Source of the DNA: Prevotella sp.
GTDB taxonomy: Bacteria > Bacteroidota > Bacteroidia > Bacteroidales > Bacteroidaceae
Length of the DNA: 63,463 nucleotides
Assembly (NCBI GenBank): GCA_003447235.1
Contig: DLZV01000004.1
Span: forward strand, 1 to 63,463
Direction: 5' to 3'
Part shown: in pieces, positions 15,995 to 23,861 of the stretch
Position numbering within the stretch: position 1 is the first letter of the stretch
Layout: each line of letters starts with the position of its first letter
The notes under the pieces: model-generated
The model's input: the letters and a program-made list of their open reading frames with translations, nothing else
What the model was told of the DNA's origin: nothing
The model's database searches: none
Program-made: the position numbers and the translations under genes

Positions 15995-17334
15995 GCTTTG
16001 AGGTCGTTGTTGAGGCTGATGCGCGCCCGCAGTTCGATGGTGCGCAGTCGGTCTTTGTACAAGTTGTTGGCGTTGGTCTTCTCGATGCTCAGTCCGTGGT
16101 CGCTATTGCCCGTCCAGCGGCGGCAGAGGTAGATCGGATCGTAGATGCGGCCGATGCGATACTGTCGGCTCACGGCCAGTCCCATGGCATAGTCCTCGCC
16201 ATAGCTGGTGTTGGGAAATCCGATGCCCCTTGCTATCGAGGTGAGGAAAGCCCGCGGCGCTCCCAGTCCGTTGATGCGCAGGGCGTTGTTGGCCCCGTTG
16301 TCGTCCGTCCACTCCTTGTGGTCGATCACGCCCGGCGGAAGCGTCTGCAACTGGAAGTCGCACATGCGGTAGGAGCCCACCACCATGGCGCAGTCCTGCT
16401 CCTGGAAGGCATCGACTACCCGCTGCAGCGTGTGGCTGTCGAGATAGAGGTCGTCGCTGTCGAGCTGCACGGCGTAGCGTCCGCAGCGCGGGTCGTTGAT
16501 GGCCCAGTTCCAGCAGCCACCGATACCGAGGTCCTCGCGCTCGGGGATGATGTGGACGACGCGCGGGTCGCGGGCCGCCAGTTGCTCTATCAGGTCCGAG
16601 GTGCCGTCGGTGCTATGGTTGTCCACCACGAGGACGTTGAAGTCGAAGCCAGTCTCCTGTCCCAAGGCCGACTCCACCGCGTCGCCGATGGTCTTGGCGC
16701 GGTTGAGCACGGGGATGATGACGGAGGCTGTGACGGGGAAGTCGCCCTCCACATCGGGCTTCTGGTAGCGGTCGGTATGGACGAGGCCGCCCACTGCCCG
16801 CAGGTGCTTCGTCACGATCTGCTCCATCTCCACCTGCACGTCGCGGTTGCGCGGATCGACATAGTCAAACTGTCGTTCGCCTTCTGCGCTCACGGGTTGC
16901 TTCTCCTCCGTGTAGAGGTATTCGTTGAGGTGGAAGATCGCGCCCTGCCGGCTCAGTTGCAGACGCAGGTCGTACCAGCCACCATACAGCCATTCGCCGC
17001 CGAGGTCGCAACGCAGGATCGCGTCCGTCCTGACGAGCACCAGCGGTCCGAAGTCGAAGTCGTCTCGCAGCGCACCCTCCTGGTAGTCTATCACGGGGTG
17101 CTTCGTCCGCTGGCCCTCCTCCGTCTCGTAGAAGTCGGCATAGACCATGACGGCCCCCGTGCTGTCGGCCACTTGGAGCAGCCTTTGTTCCGCGCCGTAG
17201 CCCAAGGAGACGGTGTTGTCGGTCAACTGTATCAATACGTATTGTGTGCGCGCTGCTTCCGCCATCTCTCTCACTGCCGCCGACGAGGGGCGGGGCGAGT
17301 GGAGGTCCACACGCGCTATTCTTTCTCTTTCCAT
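15991..17334 (-). CDS. Family 2 glycosyltransferase with N-terminal extra domain
   Basis: A 447-residue protein. The first ~195 residues form an extra alpha/beta domain that itself recalls a degenerate glycosyltransferase core. A classic GT-A domain begins at TASVIIPVLNRAKTI (about residue 203), with a DSDD metal-binding motif near 290, LGIGGCWNWA before it, and GEDYAMG as the likely acceptor-side acid. It moves a sugar from a nucleotide sugar to an unknown acceptor. ATG 17334 is preferred over the upstream one at 17388, because a good promoter lies between them. First gene of the coupled GT2/SpoIID/AmpG operon. Confidence 0.88.
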   Translation of the reverse strand: MERERIARVDLHSPRPSSAAVREMAEAARTQYVLIQLTDNTVSLGYGAEQRLLQVADSTGAVMVYADFYETEEGQRTKHPVIDYQEGALRDDFDFGPLVLVRTDAILRCDLGGEWLYGGWYDLRLQLSRQGAIFHLNEYLYTEEKQPVSAEGERQFDYVDPRNRDVQVEMEQIVTKHLRAVGGLVHTDRYQKPDVEGDFPVTASVIIPVLNRAKTIGDAVESALGQETGFDFNVLVVDNHSTDGTSDLIEQLAARDPRVVHIIPEREDLGIGGCWNWAINDPRCGRYAVQLDSDDLYLDSHTLQRVVDAFQEQDCAMVVGSYRMCDFQLQTLPPGVIDHKEWTDDNGANNALRINGLGAPRAFLTSIARGIGFPNTSYGEDYAMGLAVSRQYRIGRIYDPIYLCRRWTGNSDHGLSIEKTNANNLYKDRLRTIELRARISLNNDLKA

Positions 17335-17358
17335 AACGCTTCTTGATGTCTTGTTCTG

Positions 17359-17389
17359 CAAAGTTACGGAAAAAACGCTGATGCCCAAA
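17359..17389 (-). promoter_or_regulatory. Promoter of the GT2-SpoIID-AmpG operon
   Basis: Minus-strand TTTG (17389-17386), 19-nt spacer and TAACTTTG (17366-17359) match the Bacteroidetes consensus exactly. Start of transcription is expected near 17354, which rules out the longer GT2 start at 17388. Confidence 0.85.
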
Positions 17390-17680
17390 ATTTTTTCAGG
17401 TTAAACGCCCCTGCGAGGCGGATGTCCCGCCAAAACGCAACACCCGCCTCGCTCCACGGCTCCCTCCCCCGTGTGGGCAGATTCTCCCCCTGCTGCCGTC
17501 CGGTGTCCTCTCGACACGAGTTTGGCGCGGTTTCTGTAAGAGGTCTGCCCGCTGCTTGCCCTTCTTTTTTTGTTGGTATATATATAGTGTCTTAGTCAAA
17601 GTTGTTTTTACTCTCTGTTTGCTTGTGATAAGTGCAGCAGCTATTGGGTCGGGTCGTCCGTGAAGCGGGCGAGTCTGCCT
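17390..17680. other. G+C-rich intergenic stretch without a recognised gene
   Basis: About 290 nt between the GT2 promoter and the repeat array. The part 17405-17560 is G+C-rich with several short inverted repeats (for example ggcgg/ccgcc), then a T run and an AT-rich segment. No open frame looks coding, and no riboswitch or RNA family was recognised. A structured leader or small RNA is possible but unsupported. Confidence 0.4.
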
Positions 17681-17825
17681 TTCGGTTCTTTCGTGCGTTC
17701 AGTTCGTTTCCTTCCGCGTGTTCAGTTCATATCTTTCCGAGACTTCGGTTCCTTTCTTTCCGCATGTCCGGGTTCATTCCTTTCCGAATCTTCGGTTCCT
17801 TTCCGAGCGTTCGGTTCAGTTTTCC
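17681..17825. repeat. Degenerate pyrimidine-rich tandem repeat, about seven units
   Basis: Units of about 17-24 nt built on ttcggttcctttccg start near 17681, 17698, 17721, 17744, 17767, 17791 and 17810. The array lies directly downstream of the M20 peptidase gene (which ends at 17848 on the minus strand). It is not a coding sequence. Confidence 0.7.
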
Positions 17826-17847
17826 TCCTTGATAGCGGAGGCCGGTC

Positions 17848-19593
17848 TCACTGGTTGGCCACAGTCTCGATGATGGATCTTGCCACCATGACCATCTGGT
17901 ACATGTCCTCGGCGCAAGTCCACTCGTAAACGCTGTGCTCAGCCTGTTGTCCACTGTAGAGGCAGGGGCCGCCCTTCTGTCCCTTGGCCGCCAGCATGGC
18001 CGCTGTCGTGCCGCCACGCTCGCTGCGGGGAGTCAGTTTCACGCCCTCTTTCTCTGCCGCCTCGACGATCAGGTCGTCCAGACCGGGATACATCGTGTAG
18101 GCCACGTTCTCATACTGCATCACCTCGGGTTCAGCCTCGGTCACGACATAGGGGAAAGCCTCGGCTGTGAGCTCAGCGGCGCGGTCCAGAAGCTGGCGGA
18201 ACGCCTTGCCCTCCAGGGGGGCGAAATAGCGCAGGCGCACCTTCACGAGATACTCCTGTTGTGTATCATCGGCATCTACGTCGACGAGGGGGGAGACCGA
18301 GTAGCAGTGGATATAGCCCTCCTTGCCCTTGCTGGCCGAGGGATGAGTCTCGGGCGGCAGTTGTCCTATGAAGTAGGAAGCAGCGGTCAGCGCGTCGCCA
18401 TACTGGTTGTAGAAGCCGTTGCCGGGGTGAGCGTTCTTGCCATGGAAGATGTAGTTGCGTCCAACCGCGGTGAAGTTCTCTACCGAGAAGGCCGTGGGGT
18501 CGTCGCCGTCCACGTCGATGACGATGTCAGGCTGTCCATCTAGATACTCCTCCTCGAAGCGGTCGGCGGCACGGCCAATGTCCTCGTTTTGCGAGAAGAC
18601 GAAGTGGAGGTCGCCATGCTTCAGCTTCTTGTCGTTGAGGATGGTCTCGATGAGCGTGACGAGGATTGTGCAGCCCGTCTTGTCGTCGGCGCCCAGCAGC
18701 GTGGAGCCGTCGCTCGTGATGATGGTCTTGCCCACACAGTTGGCCAGGTGCTTGCCCTGAGGCGTCTGGGGACTGAGGGTGATGCCGGCTGGCAACAGGA
18801 TATCGCCGCCATCGTAGTTGCGGTGTACGATGGGTGTGATGTCCTCGCCGACACACTCGGGTGTGATGTCCATGTGCGCCATGAACATCATGCTCGGCAC
18901 GCCTTCGCAGTTGGCCGGGATCGTGGCATAGACGTACTGATACTCGCTACGGTTGACGATCAAGTCCTTGTCAGCTCCGATGTTGCGCAGCTCCTCCTCT
19001 ATCAGTTCTGCCAGCTTTTCCTGATCCAGGGTGATCGGAAACTCTGTGGAATCGTAGGAGTCCCACGGCTGGGTGTTGATAGCGGCGTAGGTCGTGAAGC
19101 GACTGATGATGGTCTCAATCGTTTTTTTGCGCTTCTTCTCCTTGGCTGCTTTGGGGTCAGGAGCCGGTGCGGCCTTGGCGGGCTGTGCAGCCTTTACAGC
19201 GTTGACGAGCTTCGGACATGGGGTTTTCGGCAGCCGCGGGTGAGGTCTGCTCGGCGCCACGGGCTTCACATTGGGGCGGGGGACCGCAATGTTGGGTCTT
19301 GCGCGCAGCTTACTCATTTGCTCTGCCATGAGCTTGGCGCGGACGCTTGGGGGAATTGTCACAGGTCTGACGGTGGTGCGTCTCTGCTGCTCAATGCGCT
19401 TTTTCGCATACGCGTCCATCTTTTGTGCCCCCATCAAGGCGATTGCCGAGGTCTTGGCAGGTGAGTTGAGCCTTTTCACCACACCCTTGATAAAACCTTT
19501 CAAGACTTGAGGTTTTGCCGAGGTAGGGAATCCCACCATCAGGACCAGTGCGAGCACGAGTGTGCTGGCGATGTAAATGTTTCTTCGTTTCAT
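17848..19593 (-). CDS. Secreted or anchored M20 peptidase, PepT-like
   Basis: A 581-residue zinc aminopeptidase-like protein. It starts with an uncleaved or cleaved signal helix (RRNIYIASTLVLALVLMV), then ~130 residues rich in Pro, Ala and Lys, then a peptidase-T-like M20 domain: MAHMDITPE (His and Asp), LLGADDKTG (bridging Asp), QNEDIG (catalytic Glu, with Asp in place of the usual second Glu metal ligand) and AEHSVYEW (last His). Peptidase T removes the N-terminal residue from tripeptides. The signal places this paralog outside the cytoplasm, unlike the classical PepT encoded at 29.9 kb. An ATG further upstream (19782) lies before the promoter and was rejected. Confidence 0.85.
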   Translation of the reverse strand: MKRRNIYIASTLVLALVLMVGFPTSAKPQVLKGFIKGVVKRLNSPAKTSAIALMGAQKMDAYAKKRIEQQRRTTVRPVTIPPSVRAKLMAEQMSKLRARPNIAVPRPNVKPVAPSRPHPRLPKTPCPKLVNAVKAAQPAKAAPAPDPKAAKEKKRKKTIETIISRFTTYAAINTQPWDSYDSTEFPITLDQEKLAELIEEELRNIGADKDLIVNRSEYQYVYATIPANCEGVPSMMFMAHMDITPECVGEDITPIVHRNYDGGDILLPAGITLSPQTPQGKHLANCVGKTIITSDGSTLLGADDKTGCTILVTLIETILNDKKLKHGDLHFVFSQNEDIGRAADRFEEEYLDGQPDIVIDVDGDDPTAFSVENFTAVGRNYIFHGKNAHPGNGFYNQYGDALTAASYFIGQLPPETHPSASKGKEGYIHCYSVSPLVDVDADDTQQEYLVKVRLRYFAPLEGKAFRQLLDRAAELTAEAFPYVVTEAEPEVMQYENVAYTMYPGLDDLIVEAAEKEGVKLTPRSERGGTTAAMLAAKGQKGGPCLYSGQQAEHSVYEWTCAEDMYQMVMVARSIIETVANQ

Positions 19594-19740
19594 GACTTTG
19601 ATAGTTTTGAGTTGATCATTTTGTTTATTGGTTCTCTCTTGATAGACCTCGTGCCGCTGGGCGGCCTTCGCTCTATGCTCATCCTTTATGACAGTCCGTC
19701 GCGCCTTTCTTGCGCTGCTGGTGTCGCCAGGATTCGAGTG

Positions 19741-19786
19741 CAAAATTAGGCATTCCGCAAGCGATGGTGCGCACATTTTCATTTAG
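19741..19786 (-). promoter_or_regulatory. Promoter of the M20 peptidase with a shared upstream element
   Basis: Minus-strand TAATTTTG (19748-19741) is the -7 element. No TTTG lies at -33. Instead AAAATGTGCGC (19779-19769) sits exactly 20 nt upstream, and the same element at the same distance precedes the next gene (20156). It may be an alternative -33 or an activator site. Confidence 0.6.
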
Positions 19787-19800
19787 ATCGCGGCCCATGC

Positions 19801-19840
19801 GATTTTTCTCGTTTTTTCTCGATTTTTCTCGTTTTTGCTC
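19801..19840. repeat. Four tandem 10-mers of g(a/t)ttttt(c/g)ctc type
   Basis: Units at 19801, 19811, 19821 and 19831 differ at one or two positions. They lie directly after the stop of the small membrane protein gene, on its 3' side. Confidence 0.8.
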
Positions 19841-19841
19841 G

Positions 19842-20099
19842 CTATGCAGGCACGGCGTACATGACTACTGGCGTGGCGAGCACGGCGATCAGTTTGGCCC
19901 ATAGCCTCATGTGCGTGTCCATGCGCGCATAGGTCAGTGTGGCCAGACACACCATGAAAAAGATGGATAGAAAGAAGCCCAAGAGGATCAAAACCTCCCA
20001 TAGGTGCTGGCAGTTGGCCATACGGCGGAGTGCGAAAAAAAACAGGACGAGCGTGGCGGACCACTCTGTCGGAAACAGGAAAAGTCTGATGATGTTCAT
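19842..20099 (-). CDS. Small membrane protein (85 aa)
   Basis: Two or three hydrophobic helices (residues about 4-25, 35-56, 66-83) with Arg/Lys residues on the loops; no other motif. It begins 29 nt after a -7 element that has the same unusual upstream element as the M20 peptidase promoter, which supports it being a real, co-regulated gene. Function unknown. Confidence 0.6.
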   Translation of the reverse strand: MNIIRLFLFPTEWSATLVLFFFALRRMANCQHLWEVLILLGFFLSIFFMVCLATLTYARMDTHMRLWAKLIAVLATPVVMYAVPA

Positions 20100-20127
20100 A
20101 CGTAGGTTTGTTTTGATGATTTGTGTG

Positions 20128-20173
20128 CAAAAGTACCCATTTCCCTATCAAATGCGCGCACATTTTTATTTGG
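20128..20173 (-). promoter_or_regulatory. Promoter of the small membrane protein with the shared element
   Basis: Minus-strand TACTTTTG (20135-20128), then 20 nt, then AAAATGTGCGC (20166-20156). The outer part also matches the 19.7-kb copy (ATTT followed by a purine and G). Confidence 0.6.
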
Positions 20174-20244
20174 TTCGTCCATAGTGTGCGAAATGTTCGC
20201 CAAAAACGTGTCTTTCGAGCGGGCGCAGAGGGGCGCAAGACGCC

Positions 20245-20284
20245 AGTACGGGCTGCAATCGATACGCCGATCACAGCCCGTACT
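20245..20284 (-). terminator. Inverted repeat downstream of the AAA ATPase gene
   Basis: AGTACGGGCTG (20245-20255) is perfectly complementary to CAGCCCGTACT (20274-20284). It has no T run but sits where a terminator of the minus-strand ATPase gene is expected. Confidence 0.5.
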
Positions 20285-20327
20285 GTACTGACAGCGACTA
20301 TCCAGTCGGTCCAACCAAGAAGTGGTG

Positions 20328-21671
20328 CTACAAATTGCTCATGGCATAAAGTGGCACAACGTCTATGTGGCGGAGTGCATTTTGTGCTTCTTTGTCAATA
20401 TACTCAAACGTTCCAAAATTCTCCAAGGAAGTACGAACAGCATGGTGAAGGGCTTTCTTCCTCATAAATAGCCATAAGCTTTGCATACTGCCTTTGGTGG
20501 AAGCCTTCACTTCTATTGGTACAACCACCCCCTCTTTGGCCTCCAGGTAATCAATCTCCGCTTTGGAACCCCTTGACATGTTCTGCCAATAATACATTTC
20601 TGCCTTTTGGAAACAGTCATGGTTCTTAACGAGTTCCAAGCCTGCGAACATTTCCGAAGCAGCCCCTTTGTTGACAAAATCAACTTCCGAAGCCAAAAGG
20701 ACATTGGCGGCAGGAGTGCCCAGCATGGTCTGCATCAGTCCCAAGTCTAAAAAAAGATATTTCTTGTAGCTATCATTCTCTTCTGCTCCCAGTGGAACAC
20801 CATTTCCATCGCTATGCGTCACCGGCTTTATCAGTCCCGCCAATGTCAATAGATGAAGCGCGTCTTTGATGACCGAAGAGCGAACATCGTCGGTCACCTG
20901 TCTATAGACAAACTTGCAGCCTGCCTGCAAAGCTACGGAGCGCAAGACCTTTCTCAGCAAAGCTGGAGACACGCGCGACTTATACTTGGCAAAGTCATCT
21001 TGGTAGGTGTCCAGAATGTCATTGTGAACATGGGCGCACTCGATGTAGCTTTTGGACGCTATCCATTCTGTGACCGCGGCTGGCATACCGCCCACGAGAT
21101 AGAACGTCTTCAATTGTTCCACCAGTTTGTTGTGGACGGCATCGGGAAGCGGAGAAGAAGGCGAAGCCTGGTGCTTGTAGCTGACCGTCGTTTCCAGTCC
21201 TTGCGCCATAAGAAATTCGTCAAAGGAGAATGGGTACATGTATAGTGAGCGTATTCTCCCCACTCCAAAAGAAGGCAGCTCCTCCAGGGTGAACTCCAGC
21301 AGAGATCCCGCGGCTATGACATGTAGCTCTGGATAATCCTCTTTGAAATAACGAAGCGACATGATAGCTTCCTGACTCACTTGTATCTCGTCTATGAAAA
21401 GCAGCGTCTCCCCAGGTATGATAGGAATGCCTGTGGTGGCACTGATTCCCTCACAAGTCCTATGCACGTCAATATCCTTTGGAAAAAGTCCTCGGATAGA
21501 TGGTTGACTTTCCAAATTGATCTCCACAAAGTACTTAAACTCTTTGCCCAACTGGCGTACCGCAGACGATTTCCCCACCTGTCTTGCCCCGCGTATCAGC
21601 AAAGGCTTCCTTCTTTGAGATGTCTTCCATTCCAAGAGTTTTTTGTCTATGTTTCGCTTGTAATACTTCAT
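20328..21671 (-). CDS. AAA_14/DUF4143 family ATPase
   Basis: A 447-residue ATPase of the large Archaea/Bacteroidetes DUF4143 group. Walker A is GARQVGKSS (residues 28-36), Walker B is TLLFIDEIQ (about 79-87), sensor region AAGSLLEF follows, then YPFSFDEFL typical of the family. The C-terminal DUF4143 part carries a nuclease-like core (KAEIDYLEAK..VPIEVKAS, a D-ExK pattern). These proteins are common in accessory DNA and their function is not known. ATG 21671 is preferred over 21701, which would lie over the -7 element. Confidence 0.9.
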   Translation of the reverse strand: MKYYKRNIDKKLLEWKTSQRRKPLLIRGARQVGKSSAVRQLGKEFKYFVEINLESQPSIRGLFPKDIDVHRTCEGISATTGIPIIPGETLLFIDEIQVSQEAIMSLRYFKEDYPELHVIAAGSLLEFTLEELPSFGVGRIRSLYMYPFSFDEFLMAQGLETTVSYKHQASPSSPLPDAVHNKLVEQLKTFYLVGGMPAAVTEWIASKSYIECAHVHNDILDTYQDDFAKYKSRVSPALLRKVLRSVALQAGCKFVYRQVTDDVRSSVIKDALHLLTLAGLIKPVTHSDGNGVPLGAEENDSYKKYLFLDLGLMQTMLGTPAANVLLASEVDFVNKGAASEMFAGLELVKNHDCFQKAEMYYWQNMSRGSKAEIDYLEAKEGVVVPIEVKASTKGSMQSLWLFMRKKALHHAVRTSLENFGTFEYIDKEAQNALRHIDVVPLYAMSNL

Positions 21672-21698
21672 TTTTGTGTAATTTGCTGATTCACAGTG

Positions 21699-21706
21699 CA
21701 AAGATA
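21699..21706 (-). promoter_or_regulatory. -7 element (TATCTTTG) of the AAA ATPase gene
   Basis: TATCTTTG on the minus strand, 28 nt before the start codon. CTGAC lies 18 nt upstream, inside the first unit of the 32-nt repeat array, so the array supplies the promoter's upstream half. Confidence 0.65.
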
Positions 21707-21710
21707 CGAT

Positions 21711-21830
21711 TTTTTGCTAAAAGTCAGGGCAATCGGAGGCTATTTTTTGCTAAAAGTCAGGGCAATAAGTGGCTGGTTTTTGCTAAAAGTCAGGGCAATC
21801 GGAGGCCATTTCTGCTAAAAAGTCGGGTCC
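21711..21830. repeat. Tandem 32-34-nt repeat array
   Basis: Three near-identical units (tttttgctaaaagtcagggc followed by aatcggaggc-like text) start at 21711, 21743 and 21777; a fourth, truncated one starts at 21809. A diverged single copy lies at 23815-23852 in front of the next gene cluster. There are no spacers, so it is not a CRISPR array. Confidence 0.85.
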
Positions 21831-22136
21831 GTGTCCACGAAAGCGACCTATGCAACGCCATGGGATATCAGTTAAACGTCTTTTGCCATCCGGAGCAAGA
21901 ATTTTCAACTGGTTAGTGACACTAACCAGTTCGTTTCCTTCCTTCTTCAGCTTCGTCTTCAGATACTTCCAATAGTTGCGGTTCTTGGTATAATCGTCTT
22001 GGTCGTTGAGCACGCCCACGACATCCTAAACGGAATACCACCATTTGGATAGCGTCTCGTCCCATACAGCACGCACTTCGCGGTCGTTGAAGAAACGGAT
22101 AGAAACCTTCTGTATCTTGTTGTCGCTCGAATTCAT
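21783..22136 (-). pseudogene. Broken BRO-family antirepressor gene
   Basis: From ATG 22136 the minus strand encodes IRFFNDREVRAVWDE..KWWYSV, then an in-frame TAG (22028-22026, codon 37), then DVVGVLND..YWKYLKTKLKKEGNE and LAPDGKRRLTDI. This is the N-terminal BRO-N pattern of phage antirepressor-like proteins, in which the stop position is normally a Val. After RRLTDI the similarity ends and the frame runs into the repeat array, so the rest of the gene is deleted. A TATCTTTG -7 element (22153-22146) still lies 10 nt upstream. Confidence 0.7.
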
Positions 22137-22250
22137 ATATAGCTGCAAAGATACACATTTTCCGTGGATTTTTATCCGCGCCGATGGCTATTTTTTGCTC
22201 CCTCAAGCTGTTTTCGTGATCGCCTCAAGGCAAATGGTGGATGCTCGGCG

Positions 22251-23717
22251 TCAAAGCCTCTCTTTTTTCCTCACTTCCCAATGACCGCTATAGCCGCTTC
22301 CAATATACACAATATGAGGCATTTTGGCGATACGACGCTTAATAGTAATAATACTTTTCCCAGATTGTTGAGCCAGTTCACCAGTTGTTATTTTAGGATA
22401 AACAGCTACTTGATATTCTATCCATTTATCTAAATCATCGCCTTGAGTGCCACCTTGAGGGACATCTTGGGTATCACCTTGAGTATCACCTTGAGTATCA
22501 CCTTGAGTATCACTTTCGTTTTCCACAAAGTTTACCTCAATATCAGGATGAGTTTCCTGCCATGCTAATATCATATTGGGGAACGTGACAGTAAACTGAG
22601 CACGGTCGGAGAAGAAGCTTGGAAGCATCTTTTCTTCAAAGTAGGGAAGGGCTTTGATAGGATTGATGATTTTGCCCATACCCGAACCTTTACGCTCCAT
22701 ATAACCCAACTGGGCAAAGACGTCGGCAATAACCGGATTGCGTCTGACAGAAGGAATGTCTTCTAAGTTCATCGTTTGGATAAGCCGTCCTTCCGGCATG
22801 GAACCTGGAGAGTAAACCACCATACGGTCATCGTATATATCCACATGCACCTCGCTACCCTGGATCAGATAGTCGCGATGAGCCAAGGCATTCACTACAA
22901 CTTCCATCACACAACGTTCCATATATTGAGGAATCTCGATGCGCTGCATGGGTTCTTTGTACCAAAGTGTACGGTTGTTACGACGGATGAAGGACATGGT
23001 GTCTTCGAGAAGCGTTACAAGTCCGCCTGTAATCTCTGCACTGTCGAGAGCATCGATGCTTCCTCCAGCCTTTGTCTTGCCGTTCCATCTTGTGCAGAAT
23101 ACTCGGCTTTGGCGCAATGGACATTCGTCTGCCATCAGCAGACCGGCATAGGTAAGTATTCCCTTATTATCAACCAAGCCAAACGAGCGGTAAAGTTTTT
23201 TGTCGAAGCTCAGACCGTTCCAGGCATAGTAACGGCTGCGAAGCTTGGAAAATGCATAATCTTCAAACATTTCATCGCTTGGGCGTGCGTCGAATGAAGA
23301 GTTGCGACCTCTTAGTACCAAGCGTTTATGTTCGGTACTATCAGCCACAACCGATTCGTTGCCAATGCGGACAAAGGTTTCAAGCACGCTGTCGCCAATA
23401 TAATAATAAGGTGTATCTTCGCCGCCATGCACATGAAGAATGAGCAGTTCCTTGTCTTCCACACGCTCTATCTTCAAGTCGATTTGTGGCATAGGGTCTA
23501 TGCGCTCCTTTATTTTCTGACTGATAAATTCTGCATCAGCCTTGGCATCAGTCAACCCTATGATAGTATCGTCATCGGCAATGCCAAACAACAGGCAGCC
23601 GCCACCTCCATTGGCAAAGGCGCTGACGCTCTTCAGCCAACTTTTCACTTTACGGCGTTCCACTTCCTGCTTCTTGTCGTATTCGGTAGTCTCACCTATA
23701 TATTTTGCTATGTCCAT
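22251..23717 (-). CDS. Schlafen AlbA_2-domain regulator with RecG-like C-terminal part
   Basis: 488 residues. The N-terminal ~130 residues are an AlbA_2 domain (WLKSVSAFANGGGGCLLFGI is the signature), a nucleic-acid-binding fold. The middle holds the GHKL-like HATPase_c_4 pattern (VMEVVVNALAHRDY, then DRMVVYSPG and GSGMGKI). After a linker of DTQG-type repeats, the C-terminal ~60 residues form a winged-helix-like segment (TGELAQQSGKSIITIKRRI). Such proteins are thought to be transcription regulators of accessory DNA. Low G+C matches the adjacent ATPase gene. Confidence 0.88.
   Translation of the reverse strand: MDIAKYIGETTEYDKKQEVERRKVKSWLKSVSAFANGGGGCLLFGIADDDTIIGLTDAKADAEFISQKIKERIDPMPQIDLKIERVEDKELLILHVHGGEDTPYYYIGDSVLETFVRIGNESVVADSTEHKRLVLRGRNSSFDARPSDEMFEDYAFSKLRSRYYAWNGLSFDKKLYRSFGLVDNKGILTYAGLLMADECPLRQSRVFCTRWNGKTKAGGSIDALDSAEITGGLVTLLEDTMSFIRRNNRTLWYKEPMQRIEIPQYMERCVMEVVVNALAHRDYLIQGSEVHVDIYDDRMVVYSPGSMPEGRLIQTMNLEDIPSVRRNPVIADVFAQLGYMERKGSGMGKIINPIKALPYFEEKMLPSFFSDRAQFTVTFPNMILAWQETHPDIEVNFVENESDTQGDTQGDTQGDTQDVPQGGTQGDDLDKWIEYQVAVYPKITTGELAQQSGKSIITIKRRIAKMPHIVYIGSGYSGHWEVRKKERL
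22443..22514 (-). repeat. In-frame 12-nt repeats encoding DTQG
   Basis: Six consecutive 12-mers (ttgagtatcacc and variants) encode DTQG DTQG DTQG DTQD VPQG GTQG in the linker of the AlbA_2 protein. Three are near identical, a sign of recent slippage; changes would not alter the frame. Confidence 0.85.
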
Positions 23718-23791
23718 AATTGTCTATTTTTTATGATAGTACATGAGGTGTCTCAGTAGCACTTTGACACTATCACATTTTATGTATGGGG

Positions 23792-23855
23792 CTGGTTCAC
23801 AGTGCAAAGATACAACTTTTGTCCGAAAGTCAAGGCAATCGGGGGCTATTTTCAC
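23792..23855 (-). promoter_or_regulatory. Promoter region of the AlbA_2 gene, related to the ATPase promoter
   Basis: TATCTTTG on the minus strand (23814-23807) is the -7 element. Its surroundings (ttcacagtgcaaagatac, then a diverged copy of the 32-nt repeat at 23815-23852) match the upstream region of the AAA ATPase gene for about 60 nt. Confidence 0.65.
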
Positions 23856-23861
23856 AGGCGG

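Noticed and set aside
17396..17599. Minus-strand frame of 67 codons in the G+C-rich spacer
   Set aside because: No start context, no homology pattern, and stop-free frames are expected by chance in such G+C-rich DNA.
21711..21830. Possible small CRISPR array
   Set aside because: The 32-34-nt units follow each other without unique spacers and no cas gene is present.
20328..23717. Intact prophage or transposon in the second accessory patch
   Set aside because: Only a BRO fragment suggests phage; no integrase, transposase, terminal repeats or tRNA target were found.
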